The position numbers were made by a program, and so were the translations under genes. Source: Pseudoalteromonas sp. N1230-9 (GTDB taxonomy: Bacteria > Pseudomonadota > Gammaproteobacteria > Enterobacterales > Alteromonadaceae). From it: DNA of 64,000 nt. Below the pieces are notes generated by a model, which was given only the letters and a program-made list of their open reading frames with translations, had not been told where the DNA came from and searched no databases. Location of the stretch: assembly GCF_032716425.1 (NCBI RefSeq), contig NZ_CP090419.1, positions 1,676,001-1,740,000 of the forward strand, in the 5' to 3' direction. Positions within the stretch are counted from its first letter, which is position 1, and every line of letters starts with the position of its first letter. Positions 9,652 through 19,457 of the stretch are shown here, in pieces.

Positions 9652-11391
9652 ATGAAATATAAATTACTCGCTGCCAGTATATTAGCGACTCTTAGCACCT
9701 CAGCAATGAGCGCAACTTATCAATTGACTGAGCTAGGTCGCTTAGATGGTGCAAAACACAACTATGTTACCGATGTCAGTGAAAACGGTCATATTATTGG
9801 TTTAGCGAATGGTATTTATCGACTACCTATTGATATCTCTTATATCGATTTTGAAGATAGCGCGATTAAAAATGCATACGATGCAACCAAAGCTAGCTAT
9901 GAACTTATCGACAAAGAGATCACATTCACACTCGATGATATTGAAAATAACGATGCTGTAAATACCAATGCAGACGCACATGCGTTTATGATCTCTTTTG
10001 TAACAAATACTCAATCTGGTCGTTTAACTAATTCAGAGTATCAAAAGATATCAAGTGCGCTTACTACGGTATACACACCTGAAGGCTCTTCAGAGCAAGT
10101 TCTTTTTGATGTACAGTCACTTGATTATGACGGCTTGACTCGCTCAACGTCTAATTTATTAAACGCAGTCACCGATGATGGTGTAATGGTTGGTTGGGGC
10201 AGTGCGCCTTACGAAAAAACAGCCTTTACGCAAACGGATGAAGACGAAGAAGAAACGCATTTTTTACGTGAGTTTATCAGCCGTGGTATTGTAATAAGCC
10301 CTGACGGTGTAAAGGTGCCATTAGTACCCGAGTTTAATGAGTATGGTGGCACAAGTATCGCGACTGATATCGTGCAAAGCAATAATGGTTACGTTGTAGT
10401 TGGTAGCGTATCGACAGGCATACCTGTTGACCGCCAAGAAGACATTGACGATAACTGTGACGGTGAAGATGAACCAGTATCGGACTGTATTGAAAGTTTA
10501 GATAGAAACATATCAACAGGCTTATTTGATAAACGTGCAGTTAAATGGACACTTGATAATAGCTTGAACATTACTAACACTGAGGTTTTTGGCTTAGCAA
10601 TTACACCTGAAGATGACGAAGATTTTGCCTTTAGAAGTAATGCCTTAGCTGTAAATGAAAATGGTCTGATTGCCGGCACATCCGATGTACGTTACGACGA
10701 TAGACGTTATTCAATGCCTGTTTATTTTGAGAATGGCGAAGTAAAACAATTTATTAACCAAGATGATGACTGGGTTGGCGGTAAAGCGCTCGCAATTAAT
10801 AATGATAGTATCATTGTTGGCTATGCCAATAAGCGTATAGAAAATAGAACTCGTACTAAGTTCTTTTATTTCGATAAGAATAGTAATAGCGTTGTTTTTC
10901 CGACAGACTTTTTCACAAGCTCTAGTTCTTTAGCAAACGACATTAACGACAACGGTGTGATTGTTGGTGAAGGTGAAACTGATATTTTCAATTCAACAAG
11001 TCGTCGTCGAGAAGGCTTTATGTACACAATTGGTGAAGACAAAATTGTTAACATAAATAGCTTACTACCTTGTTACGAAGCTGATGGCGAGACCCGTTTT
11101 AAGTATACTGTTGCTGAGGCGAAAGCAATTAACAACAACAATGAGATTTTTGGTGTTGCAACTAAAACGGTTGAGAAGACAGACTCATTTGGTAATGTTG
11201 TGTTAGACGTTGACGGTAATATTGAATATGAAAGTGTTGCTGTTGCCGTTAAATTAACACCTACCAGCGGTAGTGTTGAAGAATGCCCTGCGCAAGAGAT
11301 TGAAGAATACGAGCGTCAATCATCAAGCTTCCCTTGGTACACTTTATTATTACTGCCACTTGCTGCAGCACGCCGCGTGTTCAGAAAATAA
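9652..11391 (+). CDS. Exported DUF3466 protein with HAF-type repeats
   Basis: A 579-residue protein with a signal peptide (basic MKYK, hydrophobic core, probable cleavage after AMSA near residue 20). The body contains repeated segments of the form D/A-I-N-x-N-x-x-I-x-G (DVSENGHIIG, AVNENGLIAG, AINNDSIIVG, DINDNGVIVG, AINNNNEIFG), typical of extracellular HAF beta-propeller-like repeats and of the DUF3466 family. The C-terminus is a short hydrophobic helix after SSSFPWY followed by RRVFRK, a tripartite sorting-signal layout. Start 9652 was chosen because TAAGGA precedes it; a GTG-type frame extension from 9607 lies inside uup and has no signal peptide. Function unknown; cell-surface or periplasmic location inferred. 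Confidence 0.85.
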   Translation: MKYKLLAASILATLSTSAMSATYQLTELGRLDGAKHNYVTDVSENGHIIGLANGIYRLPIDISYIDFEDSAIKNAYDATKASYELIDKEITFTLDDIENNDAVNTNADAHAFMISFVTNTQSGRLTNSEYQKISSALTTVYTPEGSSEQVLFDVQSLDYDGLTRSTSNLLNAVTDDGVMVGWGSAPYEKTAFTQTDEDEEETHFLREFISRGIVISPDGVKVPLVPEFNEYGGTSIATDIVQSNNGYVVVGSVSTGIPVDRQEDIDDNCDGEDEPVSDCIESLDRNISTGLFDKRAVKWTLDNSLNITNTEVFGLAITPEDDEDFAFRSNALAVNENGLIAGTSDVRYDDRRYSMPVYFENGEVKQFINQDDDWVGGKALAINNDSIIVGYANKRIENRTRTKFFYFDKNSNSVVFPTDFFTSSSSLANDINDNGVIVGEGETDIFNSTSRRREGFMYTIGEDKIVNINSLLPCYEADGETRFKYTVAEAKAINNNNEIFGVATKTVEKTDSFGNVVLDVDGNIEYESVAVAVKLTPTSGSVEECPAQEIEEYERQSSSFPWYTLLLLPLAAARRVFRK

Positions 11392-11398
11392 TAATCTG

Positions 11399-11434
11399 AT
11401 ACCAACATGCGATAATATTTAAGCATGTTGGTAT
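11399..11434. repeat. Perfect 12-bp inverted repeat
   Basis: ATACCAACATGC (11399-11410) is repeated inverted as GCATGTTGGTAT (11423-11434) around a 12-base AT-rich spacer, directly after the DUF3466 stop and before a separate terminator. It has no T-tract. It may be a dispersed intergenic palindrome or an mRNA-stabilising hairpin. Confidence 0.6.
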
Positions 11435-11450
11435 TAAATGAGTGACCATT

Positions 11451-11478
11451 AAAAACCCAGCTTTCGCTGGGTTTTTTG
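11451..11478. terminator. Terminator between DUF3466 gene and DUF2062 gene
   Basis: AACCCAGC / GCTGGGTT stem with a 4-base loop, followed by six T on the plus strand and preceded by five A, so it can stop transcription from both converging genes. Confidence 0.88.
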
Positions 11479-11507
11479 TCTATACATTCGTTGTCAATTT
11501 GGGTACT

Positions 11508-12014
11508 TTATTTATGGCGATGTAGCCAAGCTTTGCGCACCGAGCGTTTCCACAGCATATCGATTCCAAAATAACCAATAATAGCTGCAGCTGTGGCGCA
11601 GATGAGTGAACCTACAAGAAATGCCGGTCCAATTGTTGTCAGGCTGTCTAAAAACCATTGCCAGCTAGGTTCAAACTGAAAATGTTGTGGTGGTTGCGCA
11701 AGTGCAATAGTGCCAACGATATACGAGCAATAAAAAATAGGTGGCATAGTCAGCGGGTTTGTTATCCAAACCGTCGCAACCGAGATAGGTAAATTAACGC
11801 GTAAAGGGATAGCAAGTGCGGCAGCTAAAACCATTTGAAAAGGAACGGGGATGAAAGCAAAAAACAAACCGACTGCAAATGCTCCACGGGCTGAGCGTCG
11901 ATTAAGATGCCACAAATTTGCATCATGCAACAAACGACCAAAAATTCTTAAATATTTATGATCTCTTACCTTGTTATGATCGGGTAAAAACCGTTGGATC
12001 GTTTTTTTAGCCAT
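11508..12014 (-). CDS. DUF2062 family membrane protein
   Basis: A 168-residue small membrane protein. The N-terminal basic region is followed by the family core (GAFAVGLFFAFIPVPFQ, then NLPISVATVWITNPLTMPP) and two or three hydrophobic helices, ending with a basic tail. DUF2062 proteins are common in proteobacteria and have no proven biochemical role. The start gives MAKKTIQRFLPDHNK, which fits the family N-terminus. Its 5' end overlaps the putative comEC start by 21 bases on the opposite strand, so the two genes are divergent and either promoter must lie inside the other gene. Confidence 0.86.
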   Translation of the reverse strand: MAKKTIQRFLPDHNKVRDHKYLRIFGRLLHDANLWHLNRRSARGAFAVGLFFAFIPVPFQMVLAAALAIPLRVNLPISVATVWITNPLTMPPIFYCSYIVGTIALAQPPQHFQFEPSWQWFLDSLTTIGPAFLVGSLICATAAAIIGYFGIDMLWKRSVRKAWLHRHK

Positions 12015-14264
12015 TTAAAGCAACCATTTACATCTATTTGGTTATGCAGTGGGTTTATATTCGGTTGTTTTATAACCGTTTATACTTTGCACACTGCGGC
12101 GTTTTATATACTCAGTTTTGCTATTGTTTTAGCTGGTGCCTATTTTAAGCCTTTTTCGTCAGTTTTGTTAGGATTTATTTGCGCTATTTTGGTTGTACTT
12201 CTTAACTACCACTATTTTTATAGTCTTCCTTACAAGGACTTGAAAAGAAATGAGGTCGTAGATGCAAAAATTGAAATCGTATCCATTCACTCAAGCCAAT
12301 CTCCATTTTACGTAAAAGCGAAGATTATTGATTTATCAGAACAGGATAAAAACTTCAAAGCGACGCCTTTTGCTATGTTGAGTGTCATTAGTGACAATGA
12401 ACTTAACGTAGGGGATGTGTTAACCAGCAAATTAAAGCTAAAGCCATTTAGGAGTGTAAAGAATTTTGATGTATTTGATGCAGAGCGCTTTGCACTGTCT
12501 GAACGTGTATTATATGAGGGCCGCTCTGTAGGTCAGAGCGTGCGAGTCTCAGCTCAGAAAAAATCTACTACCCGTGAGTCATACCGTGGTTTTATATTTT
12601 CTATCACAGACAATATGAAGATGCAGTGGCTGTATTATGCATTATTGACCGGTGACAGAAGTCAAATCAAAGACGCTGATAAAGTTCACTTAAAAGAACT
12701 TGGTTTAAGTCACTTACTGGCTATTTCCGGTTTACACATTGGTCTAATATTCGCGATTGGTTTTTATACCAGTAAGTTATTGTTTGGTCTATTTTCTGTA
12801 AAGCATAATCAACAAAATAACCTTAATAAGTTATTTGTAGTTATTGGGTTATTGCTTGCATTTTTTTATGTCTACCTTAGTGGTTTTATTGTATCTGCAA
12901 CGCGAGCACTGTTGATGCTAGCTTGCTATTTAATAATTTATAGCTTTGCAAAGCAGCCTCTAAGGTGGCGAGCCATTCTGTATGCTTTAACTATTTTATT
13001 ATTTTTTGATCCTTTTTCTTTATTAAATCCAGGACTCTACTTTAGTTTTATTGCAGTAATAATTATTTTTTTAACATTGAACTACCGCTCTTACCCAAAG
13101 TTCAAGCTAGCAAGGGGGGTGGTACAGTTAGTCATAATTCAATGTGGTTTGTTCTTAGGGTTGTTACCGATCACGCTTTATTATTTTGCTGGGATTAGCG
13201 TCATTGGTTTGGTCATAAACCTTATTGCGGTGCCGTTACTAGGCATAATATTAATGCCACTATTAGTAGCATACTGCTTTTTATCAATACTGGTTGATTT
13301 GGGCTTTTTATGGCAATTTTTTGATGCATTTTTGTATCAAGGCTACCAATATCTAACGTCAATACCTTCAGATTGGCGATGGCTAAACTTTTATTTACCC
13401 AGTTTTAATTTACTCCTATTGTTCTATGTCATTTTAGTAATACTCTTTTTCTCACCTTATAAGCGACTGGTTTTTCTTCCATTAACGTTAGCACTGATTG
13501 ATTGGCATTTAACACCTAAAGGTGAATTTAAGTTAGATGTGTTTGATGTTGGTCATGGGCTTATGATTATGGTTAGTGCAAATCAAAAAGCACTTATCTA
13601 CGATTTAGGGCCACGCTACTTTGGACGGTTTGATTACATAAACTCAGTACTGCGTCCTTATATTTTACGTCATAATATTGAGGTTATAGCAACGGTTGTT
13701 AGCCATCAAGATAATGATCATGCAGGAGGTCTTGAAAGTTGGCAAGCTGCTGGTTTTGGTAAAACGCTTAGTACATTTCATCCAAATGGCCTTGATCAGG
13801 CCTGTGAAAATGTGTTTTTTCAGATTGAAAATCTAAGCGTTAGAACTATCAATCATTCCACGTTATCGACCAACAAAAATGATCAGTCCTGCATAGTTAT
13901 GGTGGAGAGTAAAAATCATCAAGTATTATTAACTGGCGATATTTCTAAATTGGTAGAGCAAGCATTAGTTGATAGTAATGCACGTATACAAAGCACTGTT
14001 TTGGTAAGTCCACATCATGGTAGTAATACGTCTTCAAGTTCTGAGTTTATAGAGCGAGTCGCACCTGATATTGTGATTCACTCTGCTGCTTATCAAGGGC
14101 AGTGGAATTTTCCTCATCCAGAGGTTGTAAAGCGTTATCAGCAGCACCATATACCTCAATTTACAACGGCCAACCTAGGTCATATACGAATCACCTTTTA
14201 TCAAAATGATTACCAGCTAGAATTTGCTCGTAAGTCACAAAGTTATTGGTTCGAAGAAGATTGA
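11994..14264 (+). CDS. comEC: DNA internalization channel protein ComEC/Rec2
   Basis: A 756-residue inner-membrane protein that passes single-stranded DNA into the cytoplasm during natural transformation. It shows N-terminal membrane helices with a DUF4131-like periplasmic part, the competence domain (GLSHLLAISGLHIGLIF near residue 237, then many helices), and a C-terminal metallo-beta-lactamase-like domain with SHQDNDHAGG and TGDIS metal-binding motifs and SPHHGSNTSSS. All domains look intact. The TTG start at 11994 lacks a clear ribosome binding site; another TTG at 12087 would lose the first helix, so the start is uncertain. Whether this organism is transformable cannot be told here. Confidence 0.92.
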   Translation: MDRFFSHLKQPFTSIWLCSGFIFGCFITVYTLHTAAFYILSFAIVLAGAYFKPFSSVLLGFICAILVVLLNYHYFYSLPYKDLKRNEVVDAKIEIVSIHSSQSPFYVKAKIIDLSEQDKNFKATPFAMLSVISDNELNVGDVLTSKLKLKPFRSVKNFDVFDAERFALSERVLYEGRSVGQSVRVSAQKKSTTRESYRGFIFSITDNMKMQWLYYALLTGDRSQIKDADKVHLKELGLSHLLAISGLHIGLIFAIGFYTSKLLFGLFSVKHNQQNNLNKLFVVIGLLLAFFYVYLSGFIVSATRALLMLACYLIIYSFAKQPLRWRAILYALTILLFFDPFSLLNPGLYFSFIAVIIIFLTLNYRSYPKFKLARGVVQLVIIQCGLFLGLLPITLYYFAGISVIGLVINLIAVPLLGIILMPLLVAYCFLSILVDLGFLWQFFDAFLYQGYQYLTSIPSDWRWLNFYLPSFNLLLLFYVILVILFFSPYKRLVFLPLTLALIDWHLTPKGEFKLDVFDVGHGLMIMVSANQKALIYDLGPRYFGRFDYINSVLRPYILRHNIEVIATVVSHQDNDHAGGLESWQAAGFGKTLSTFHPNGLDQACENVFFQIENLSVRTINHSTLSTNKNDQSCIVMVESKNHQVLLTGDISKLVEQALVDSNARIQSTVLVSPHHGSNTSSSSEFIERVAPDIVIHSAAYQGQWNFPHPEVVKRYQQHHIPQFTTANLGHIRITFYQNDYQLEFARKSQSYWFEED

Positions 14265-14323
14265 CGTTTTGTTTTTACCCCCATAAGGCTACAATAGTCG
14301 AAGTCTATGAATAAGAGAGTGTT

Positions 14324-16066
14324 ATGGATCAAACTACATCCCAAATTTATAAGCGCTTAATTAGTTATGTGAGTGATTATAAGCTTATTGCATTTTTTGC
14401 TATTGTCGGCATGATTGGTTACTCAGCAATGGATGCATTGTTTATCAATTTGATGAAACCATTTATTGATGAAGGTTTGAATGCCCGTAACACGCAAGTT
14501 CTAACTTATGCACCATTCGTGGTTATTGCATTGGTGTTAGGTCGTGGCATGTTTAATTATATGTCATCGTATTGCTTAAGCTATGTAGGCTCACAAGTTG
14601 TTAGAAGCTTACGTCAGCAATTGTTTGAGCATATCTTACATCTGCCTGTTTCTTTTCATGATAAAAACTCAAACGGTGATCTAATTTCAAAAATCACCTT
14701 CGATACTGAGCAAGTTCAACAGGCAATTACAAAAGCATTGCTTATTGTTGTTAGGGAAGGCGCCTTCGTGGTCTTTTTACTATTCAACATGTTTTATACC
14801 AGCTGGAAATTATCGCTAATATTCTTAGTTATTATCCCCTTAGTTGCAGTGATTGTTGCGTTTGTATCAAAACGTTTTCGCAAAATTTCAAAAAAAATTC
14901 AATCAGCTATGGGGCAAGTTACACGTAGCTCAGAGCAAATGCTATCGGGTCACAAAGTGATCCATGGTTTTGGTGGTCAAAAACAAGAAATTTCACAATT
15001 CTCGGCAATCAATAACCATAACCGTCAGCAGCGCATAAAAATGGATGCCACTAAAGCGCTCAGTGTTTCTGTTATTCAGATCCTAGCTGCGAGCGCGATG
15101 GCAGTGATTTTATGGGTTGTGTCTATGCCTTCGATGATTGACACCATTAGCTCAGGTGATTTCGTATTACTAATTTCATCAATGATGATGTTACTACGCC
15201 CATTAAAGCAGTTGTCTAATGTCAACAGTGACTTGCAACGTGGTATTTCTGCCGCGCAAAGTATCTTTTTAGTACTTGATGAAGAAGTAGAAAAAGACAC
15301 AGGAACGCATAAAGCCGATAAAGTGACAGGGCACATTGACGTTCAAAACGTAACCTTTCGTTATCCTACAAAAGATGAACCTGTTTTAAAAAACTTATCA
15401 CTTGAAATTAAAGCAGGAGAAAGCATTGCATTAGTAGGGCGCTCTGGCTCAGGAAAGTCAACAATTTCGAACCTTTTACCCCGTTATTATGAGCTCGAAG
15501 GAGAGAGTAAAATATTATTAGATGGGGTGCCATTGTCTGATTATAAACTAACTGATTTACGCAAACAGTTTGCTTTAGTGTCGCAACAGGTTGTTCTGTT
15601 CAATGACACAATTGCTAATAATATTTGCTATGGTTTAGATCGTGTTTTATCAGATGATGAATTAATGGCCGTTGCTAAACAAGCGCACGTTTGGGAGTTC
15701 GTTAAGGATTTACCAGAAGGTTTAAATACCATGGTTGGCGAGAACGGTGTGATGCTATCAGGGGGTCAGCGTCAACGCATTGCCATCGCGCGTGCTATCT
15801 TAAAAGATGCGCCTATTCTCATTCTAGATGAGGCTACATCTGCACTGGATACTGAATCCGAAAAACTAATTCAACAAGCACTTGATACTTTGATGAAGCA
15901 GAAAACATCGATAGTGATTGCACACCGCTTATCGACTATAGAAAACAGTGATTGTATTTATGTAATTGATCATGGTCAGGTTATCGAAAAAGGCACGCAT
16001 TCTGAACTTTTAAGTAAAGACGGTACTTATTCGGCCTTATGTAAAATGCAGTTTGGTGAGCAGTAG
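14324..16066 (+). CDS. msbA: Lipid A export ATP-binding/permease protein MsbA
   Basis: A 580-residue half-transporter of the ABC family that flips lipid A-core across the inner membrane as a homodimer. The first 310 residues hold six membrane helices; the ATPase domain follows with Walker A GRSGSGKST, the Q-loop region LVSQQVVLFNDTIANNI, signature LSGGQRQR, Walker B ILILDEATSALD and the H-loop in VIAHRLST. The next gene, lpxK, starts inside its stop codon, and this pairing is the classical msbA-lpxK arrangement. The upstream 59 bases after comEC carry a possible -10 (TACAAT at 14290) but no good -35. Confidence 0.96.
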   Translation: MDQTTSQIYKRLISYVSDYKLIAFFAIVGMIGYSAMDALFINLMKPFIDEGLNARNTQVLTYAPFVVIALVLGRGMFNYMSSYCLSYVGSQVVRSLRQQLFEHILHLPVSFHDKNSNGDLISKITFDTEQVQQAITKALLIVVREGAFVVFLLFNMFYTSWKLSLIFLVIIPLVAVIVAFVSKRFRKISKKIQSAMGQVTRSSEQMLSGHKVIHGFGGQKQEISQFSAINNHNRQQRIKMDATKALSVSVIQILAASAMAVILWVVSMPSMIDTISSGDFVLLISSMMMLLRPLKQLSNVNSDLQRGISAAQSIFLVLDEEVEKDTGTHKADKVTGHIDVQNVTFRYPTKDEPVLKNLSLEIKAGESIALVGRSGSGKSTISNLLPRYYELEGESKILLDGVPLSDYKLTDLRKQFALVSQQVVLFNDTIANNICYGLDRVLSDDELMAVAKQAHVWEFVKDLPEGLNTMVGENGVMLSGGQRQRIAIARAILKDAPILILDEATSALDTESEKLIQQALDTLMKQKTSIVIAHRLSTIENSDCIYVIDHGQVIEKGTHSELLSKDGTYSALCKMQFGEQ

Positions 16067-17043
16067 TGAGTGTCATTGAAAAAAGCTGGTATAAAAAACC
16101 AAGCCTATTAACTGTTTTACTCTTGCCGCTAAGTGTTATTTTTTGGTTGATTTCAACACTGCGAAAATACCTTTATAAAATTAATATACTCAAAGCGTTT
16201 AAAGCCCATGTGCCAGTAATTGTTGTTGGTAACATTAGTGTGGGGGGGAATGGTAAAACGCCGTTTGTTATTTGGTTAGCGCAGTATTTGCAACAACAGG
16301 GACTGAAGGTCGCAGTGATCAGTCGCGGTTATGGTGGTAAGTCAGCAAGTTATCCGCTTTTAGTCACTGATGATACAGCCACAAGTGAAGCGGGTGATGA
16401 ACCGGTTCTTATTAAACGTCGTTTAGGCTGTGTTGTGATGGTTGGCCCTGATCGCCAAGCAAGTATTGAGCAGTTACAAAACCACGACATCGATATCATT
16501 ATTTCAGATGACGGTATGCAACATTATAAAATGGCGCGTGATATAGAGTGCTGTATTGTAGATAGTGAACGTCAATTTGGTAATGGACTTTTAATGCCGG
16601 CAGGCCCACTTCGAGAAGCGAAAGCACGGTTAAAGTCAGTTGATTTAGTTGTCGAGAATGGTGGCGAAACAACATACCGTTATGATTTGAATGCAAGTCA
16701 ATTTAGATTAGTATCGTCGTCTGAACAAGTTACAGAAACGCCAACAAACGGACACGTGATCAGCGCCATTGGCAACCCAGCACGCTTTGAGTTGAGCCTT
16801 GAAAAACAAGGTATAAATTTATTATCGACACATCATTTTCGGGATCATTATAATTACCAAGCAACTGACTTTTTTGCATTTGGGAATGAGCCCGTGTTTA
16901 TGACTGAAAAAGACGCCGTAAAATGCTTTAGTTTTGCTAAGTCAAATTGGTATTATCTACCCGTAGACGCTAGGCCAACTGCCGCTGTTATTGAAAAATT
17001 AAATTCATTATTAAAACAAAAAGGGATCCTCCATGGCCTTTGA
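16066..17043 (+). CDS. lpxK: Tetraacyldisaccharide 4'-kinase
   Basis: A 325-residue inner-membrane-bound kinase that phosphorylates the 4' position of the lipid A precursor to give lipid IVA. An N-terminal hydrophobic helix (about residues 11-28) anchors it; the P-loop is [13 protein letters not shown] near residue 50, and [14 protein letters not shown] is the conserved catalytic region. The start is GTG at 16066, sharing one base with the msbA stop, and the 3' end overlaps the Trm112-like gene by 11 bases, which indicates tight translational coupling in the msbA-lpxK-ycaR-kdsB operon. Confidence 0.95.
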   Translation: MSVIEKSWYKKPSLLTVLLLPLSVIFWLISTLRKYLYKINILKAFKAHVPVIVVGNISVGGNGKTPFVIWLAQYLQQQGLKVAVISRGYGGKSASYPLLVTDDTATSEAGDEPVLIKRRLGCVVMVGPDRQASIEQLQNHDIDIIISDDGMQHYKMARDIECCIVDSERQFGNGLLMPAGPLREAKARLKSVDLVVENGGETTYRYDLNASQFRLVSSSEQVTETPTNGHVISAIGNPARFELSLEKQGINLLSTHHFRDHYNYQATDFFAFGNEPVFMTEKDAVKCFSFAKSNWYYLPVDARPTAAVIEKLNSLLKQKGILHGL

Positions 17044-17230
17044 TACAAAATTACTTGAAATTATTGCTTGCCCAGTGTGTAAGGGTAAGTTGCGCCTTGA
17101 TAAAGAAAATCAAGAGCTTATTAGTACAGCTGCGAAATTAGCTTATCCGATTAAAGATGATATTCCAGTACTTCTTGAAAACGAAGCGCGTGAACTAAGC
17201 CAAGAAGAGGTTGATAAGTGGAATTCGTAG
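17033..17230 (+). CDS. ycaR: Trm112 family zinc-ribbon-like protein YcaR
   Basis: A 65-residue protein of the Trm112/UPF0434 family, with the typical N-terminus [18 protein letters not shown] and a later [12 protein letters not shown]. Only the first CxxC pair is present, as in most bacterial members. In eukaryotes Trm112 activates several methyltransferases; the bacterial role is not settled. It sits between lpxK and kdsB, overlapping both (11 and 13 bases), as ycaR does in E. coli. Confidence 0.9.
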   Translation: MAFDTKLLEIIACPVCKGKLRLDKENQELISTAAKLAYPIKDDIPVLLENEARELSQEEVDKWNS

Positions 17231-17973
17231 TAGTCATCCCTGCTCGTTACGCTTCTAGCCGTTTACCAGGTAAACCTTTAGCGGATATATGTGGTAAACC
17301 GATGATTCAGCATGTTTATGAAAAAGCGGCTTCATCGGGTGCCAGTGCGGTGTATATTGCTACCGATCATCAAGCCGTGTTTGATGTTGTAAAGGGCTTT
17401 ACAGATAAGGTATTAATGACAAGAGAAGATCATCAATCTGGTACAGAACGTCTTGCCGAAGTTGTTGAAAAGCTCAATCTTACAAGTGACACTATTGTTG
17501 TTAATGTACAAGGTGATGAGCCATTACTTGCCAGTGAAAACGTAAGTCAAGTTGCAAAATTACTGGCAGAGTCAGATGCACCCATGGCAACGTTAAGTGC
17601 AAACATTAATGACATAGATGACATTTTCAATCCTAATTGTGTCAAAGTTGTCAGTGATACAGAAAAAAATGCCCTGTATTTTTCGCGTTCACCCATTCCT
17701 TACCATCGTGAAGCAATGATGAACGATGATAATAGTAAACTAAATCTTGCTGACTATGCGCGTCATATTGGTATTTACGCTTATCGCGCAGGCTTTATTC
17801 AACAATATATTGCGCTACCTGAGTCGCGTCTAGAACAGCTTGAGTCACTTGAGCAATTACGTGTTTTATACCATGGTTATAAAATTAAAATTGCAGGAGC
17901 TGTGTGTGAGCCTCAAGCCGGTGTGGATACACCTGAAGATCTCACACGTGTCATAGCCGCTTTGAGCAACTAG
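17218..17973 (+). CDS. kdsB: 3-deoxy-manno-octulosonate cytidylyltransferase
   Basis: A 251-residue nucleotidyltransferase that activates KDO as CMP-KDO for the inner core of lipopolysaccharide. The N-terminal nucleotide-binding motif is [23 protein letters not shown] holds the metal-binding acid, and [17 protein letters not shown] and [10 protein letters not shown] are family hallmarks. The GTG start at 17218 lies within the end of ycaR. Together with msbA and lpxK it makes this a lipopolysaccharide assembly operon. Confidence 0.96.
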   Translation: MEFVVVIPARYASSRLPGKPLADICGKPMIQHVYEKAASSGASAVYIATDHQAVFDVVKGFTDKVLMTREDHQSGTERLAEVVEKLNLTSDTIVVNVQGDEPLLASENVSQVAKLLAESDAPMATLSANINDIDDIFNPNCVKVVSDTEKNALYFSRSPIPYHREAMMNDDNSKLNLADYARHIGIYAYRAGFIQQYIALPESRLEQLESLEQLRVLYHGYKIKIAGAVCEPQAGVDTPEDLTRVIAALSN

Positions 17974-17978
17974 TAACA

Positions 17979-18653
17979 ATGACTGAAATGAATAGGGTTC
18001 ATCTTCATGCACGTGAAGATGACTTTTTTGTTTTTTACAAACCAGCAGGTGTTAGCTTTCACAGTGAAGAATGTGCTGGCTTTGTCGTGCTTGCAGAGCA
18101 ACTAGTGAACGAAAAGTTATTTCCTGTTCATCGCCTCGATAAAGTGACTTCGGGGTTAATTATTTTAGCTCGAAACAAACAGGCCGCAGCGGAGTTTACA
18201 ACGCTTTTCACAGCGCATCTGGTTAATAAGTTTTATATAGCCGTTAGCGATACTAAGCCTAAAAAAAAGCAAGGCTGGATTAAAGGCGATATGCAAAAAA
18301 GTCGCCGAGGGTCATTTAAGTTACTAAAAAGCCAAGAAAACCCAGCGGTTACTCGCTTTTACTCTAAGAGTATTCGCCCAGGCTTGCGTGCATATTTATT
18401 AAAACCATTTTCTGGTAAGACACATCAATTAAGAGTGGCAATGAAAAGTATTGGTGCCCCTATACTCGGTGATGCCACTTATGCTGGGAGCTTGGATGAG
18501 CGAACTAACTTGCATGCCTATGCATTGCAGTTTAGCTATAAAGGGCAGCTTAAAGAATATCGGTATGCGCATACAACTGGCGCATATCTCAATGAAGTTT
18601 TTAACGCAGACGAATTCAAAGAGTGGCAGACTCCTTGGACGTTGGATTGGTAA
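17979..18653 (+). CDS. RluA-family pseudouridine synthase (TIGR01621 type)
   Basis: A 224-residue pseudouridine synthase. The catalytic aspartate lies in HRLDKVTSGL near residue 52, and KPAGVSFH and KTHQLRVAM are the other RluA-family motifs. It has no S4 domain, unlike RluC/RluD, and is shorter than RluA or TruC. The RNA target cannot be assigned from sequence. It is five bases after kdsB and its stop codon abuts the tcdA start, so it is probably in the same transcript. Confidence 0.85.
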   Translation: MTEMNRVHLHAREDDFFVFYKPAGVSFHSEECAGFVVLAEQLVNEKLFPVHRLDKVTSGLIILARNKQAAAEFTTLFTAHLVNKFYIAVSDTKPKKKQGWIKGDMQKSRRGSFKLLKSQENPAVTRFYSKSIRPGLRAYLLKPFSGKTHQLRVAMKSIGAPILGDATYAGSLDERTNLHAYALQFSYKGQLKEYRYAHTTGAYLNEVFNADEFKEWQTPWTLDW

Positions 18654-19451
18654 ATGAAAGAAACAACACAAGACATTCGCTTTGGCGGTATTAAGCGTTT
18701 ATATGGTCATCAACAATTTGATTGGCTGCAACAAGCACATTTTTGTGTCATCGGTATTGGTGGCGTAGGCAGTTGGGCTGCTGAGGCGTTAGCACGTACG
18801 GGGGTTGGTCAACTGACATTGATAGACCTAGATGATATATGCGCAACCAATGTTAATCGTCAAATACACGCTTTGACTGGCACCGTAGGTGAAGCAAAAG
18901 TCGAAGCAATGAAAACACGTTGTGAGCTGATTAACCCAGATATTAAAATTAATGTTATTGATGACTTTATAACGCTAGATAATATTCGTGAGCATATTCA
19001 AGGTTTTGATTATGTGATTGATTGTATTGATGCCGTGAAAGAAAAAGCGGCGCTAATTGCCCATTGTAAACGTATAAAATTACCCGTTATCACAACCGGT
19101 GGCGCCGGTGGACAAACCGATCCAAGTCAAATCAGTTTTGGTGATGTTGCTAAGACAACGCATGATCCACTACTTGCAAAAGTCCGTTATATCTTACGAA
19201 AACAGTACAACTTTAGTAGCAATCCTAAGCGTAAGTTTAATGTCGATTGCGTTTATTCGACCGAGCAACTTGTCTATCCAACCTCAGAAGGTGACGTTTG
19301 CCAAGCAAAACAAGGTGCAGATGGTTCAATGAATATGGACTGTAACAACGGTTTTGGGTCTGCAACCATGGTTACAGGCAGCTTTGGCTTTTTTGTTGCA
19401 GCCAAAGCGATTAGAAAGTACTTAGATAAAAAACAGCGTAGTTTAAAGTAA
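18654..19451 (+). CDS. tcdA: tRNA threonylcarbamoyladenosine dehydratase TcdA (CsdL)
   Basis: A 265-residue E1-like ATP-dependent enzyme that cyclises t6A37 of tRNA to ct6A. The nucleotide-binding motif GIGGVGSWAAEALARTGVG lies near residue 34, followed by LIDLDDICATNVNRQ and the adenylation-domain segment FDYVIDCIDAVKEK. The C-terminus has a hydrophobic helix before a basic tail, as in E. coli CsdL. Its neighbours on the opposite strand are csdE and csdA; the cysteine desulfurase-CsdE relay is known to support TcdA, so the convergent cluster is functionally coherent. Confidence 0.94.
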   Translation: MKETTQDIRFGGIKRLYGHQQFDWLQQAHFCVIGIGGVGSWAAEALARTGVGQLTLIDLDDICATNVNRQIHALTGTVGEAKVEAMKTRCELINPDIKINVIDDFITLDNIREHIQGFDYVIDCIDAVKEKAALIAHCKRIKLPVITTGGAGGQTDPSQISFGDVAKTTHDPLLAKVRYILRKQYNFSSNPKRKFNVDCVYSTEQLVYPTSEGDVCQAKQGADGSMNMDCNNGFGSATMVTGSFGFFVAAKAIRKYLDKKQRSLK

Positions 19452-19457
19452 CGTTTT

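Noticed and set aside
17033..17230. Truncated Trm112 protein because only one CxxC pair is present
   Set aside because: Most bacterial YcaR/UPF0434 proteins have this short form; it is full length.
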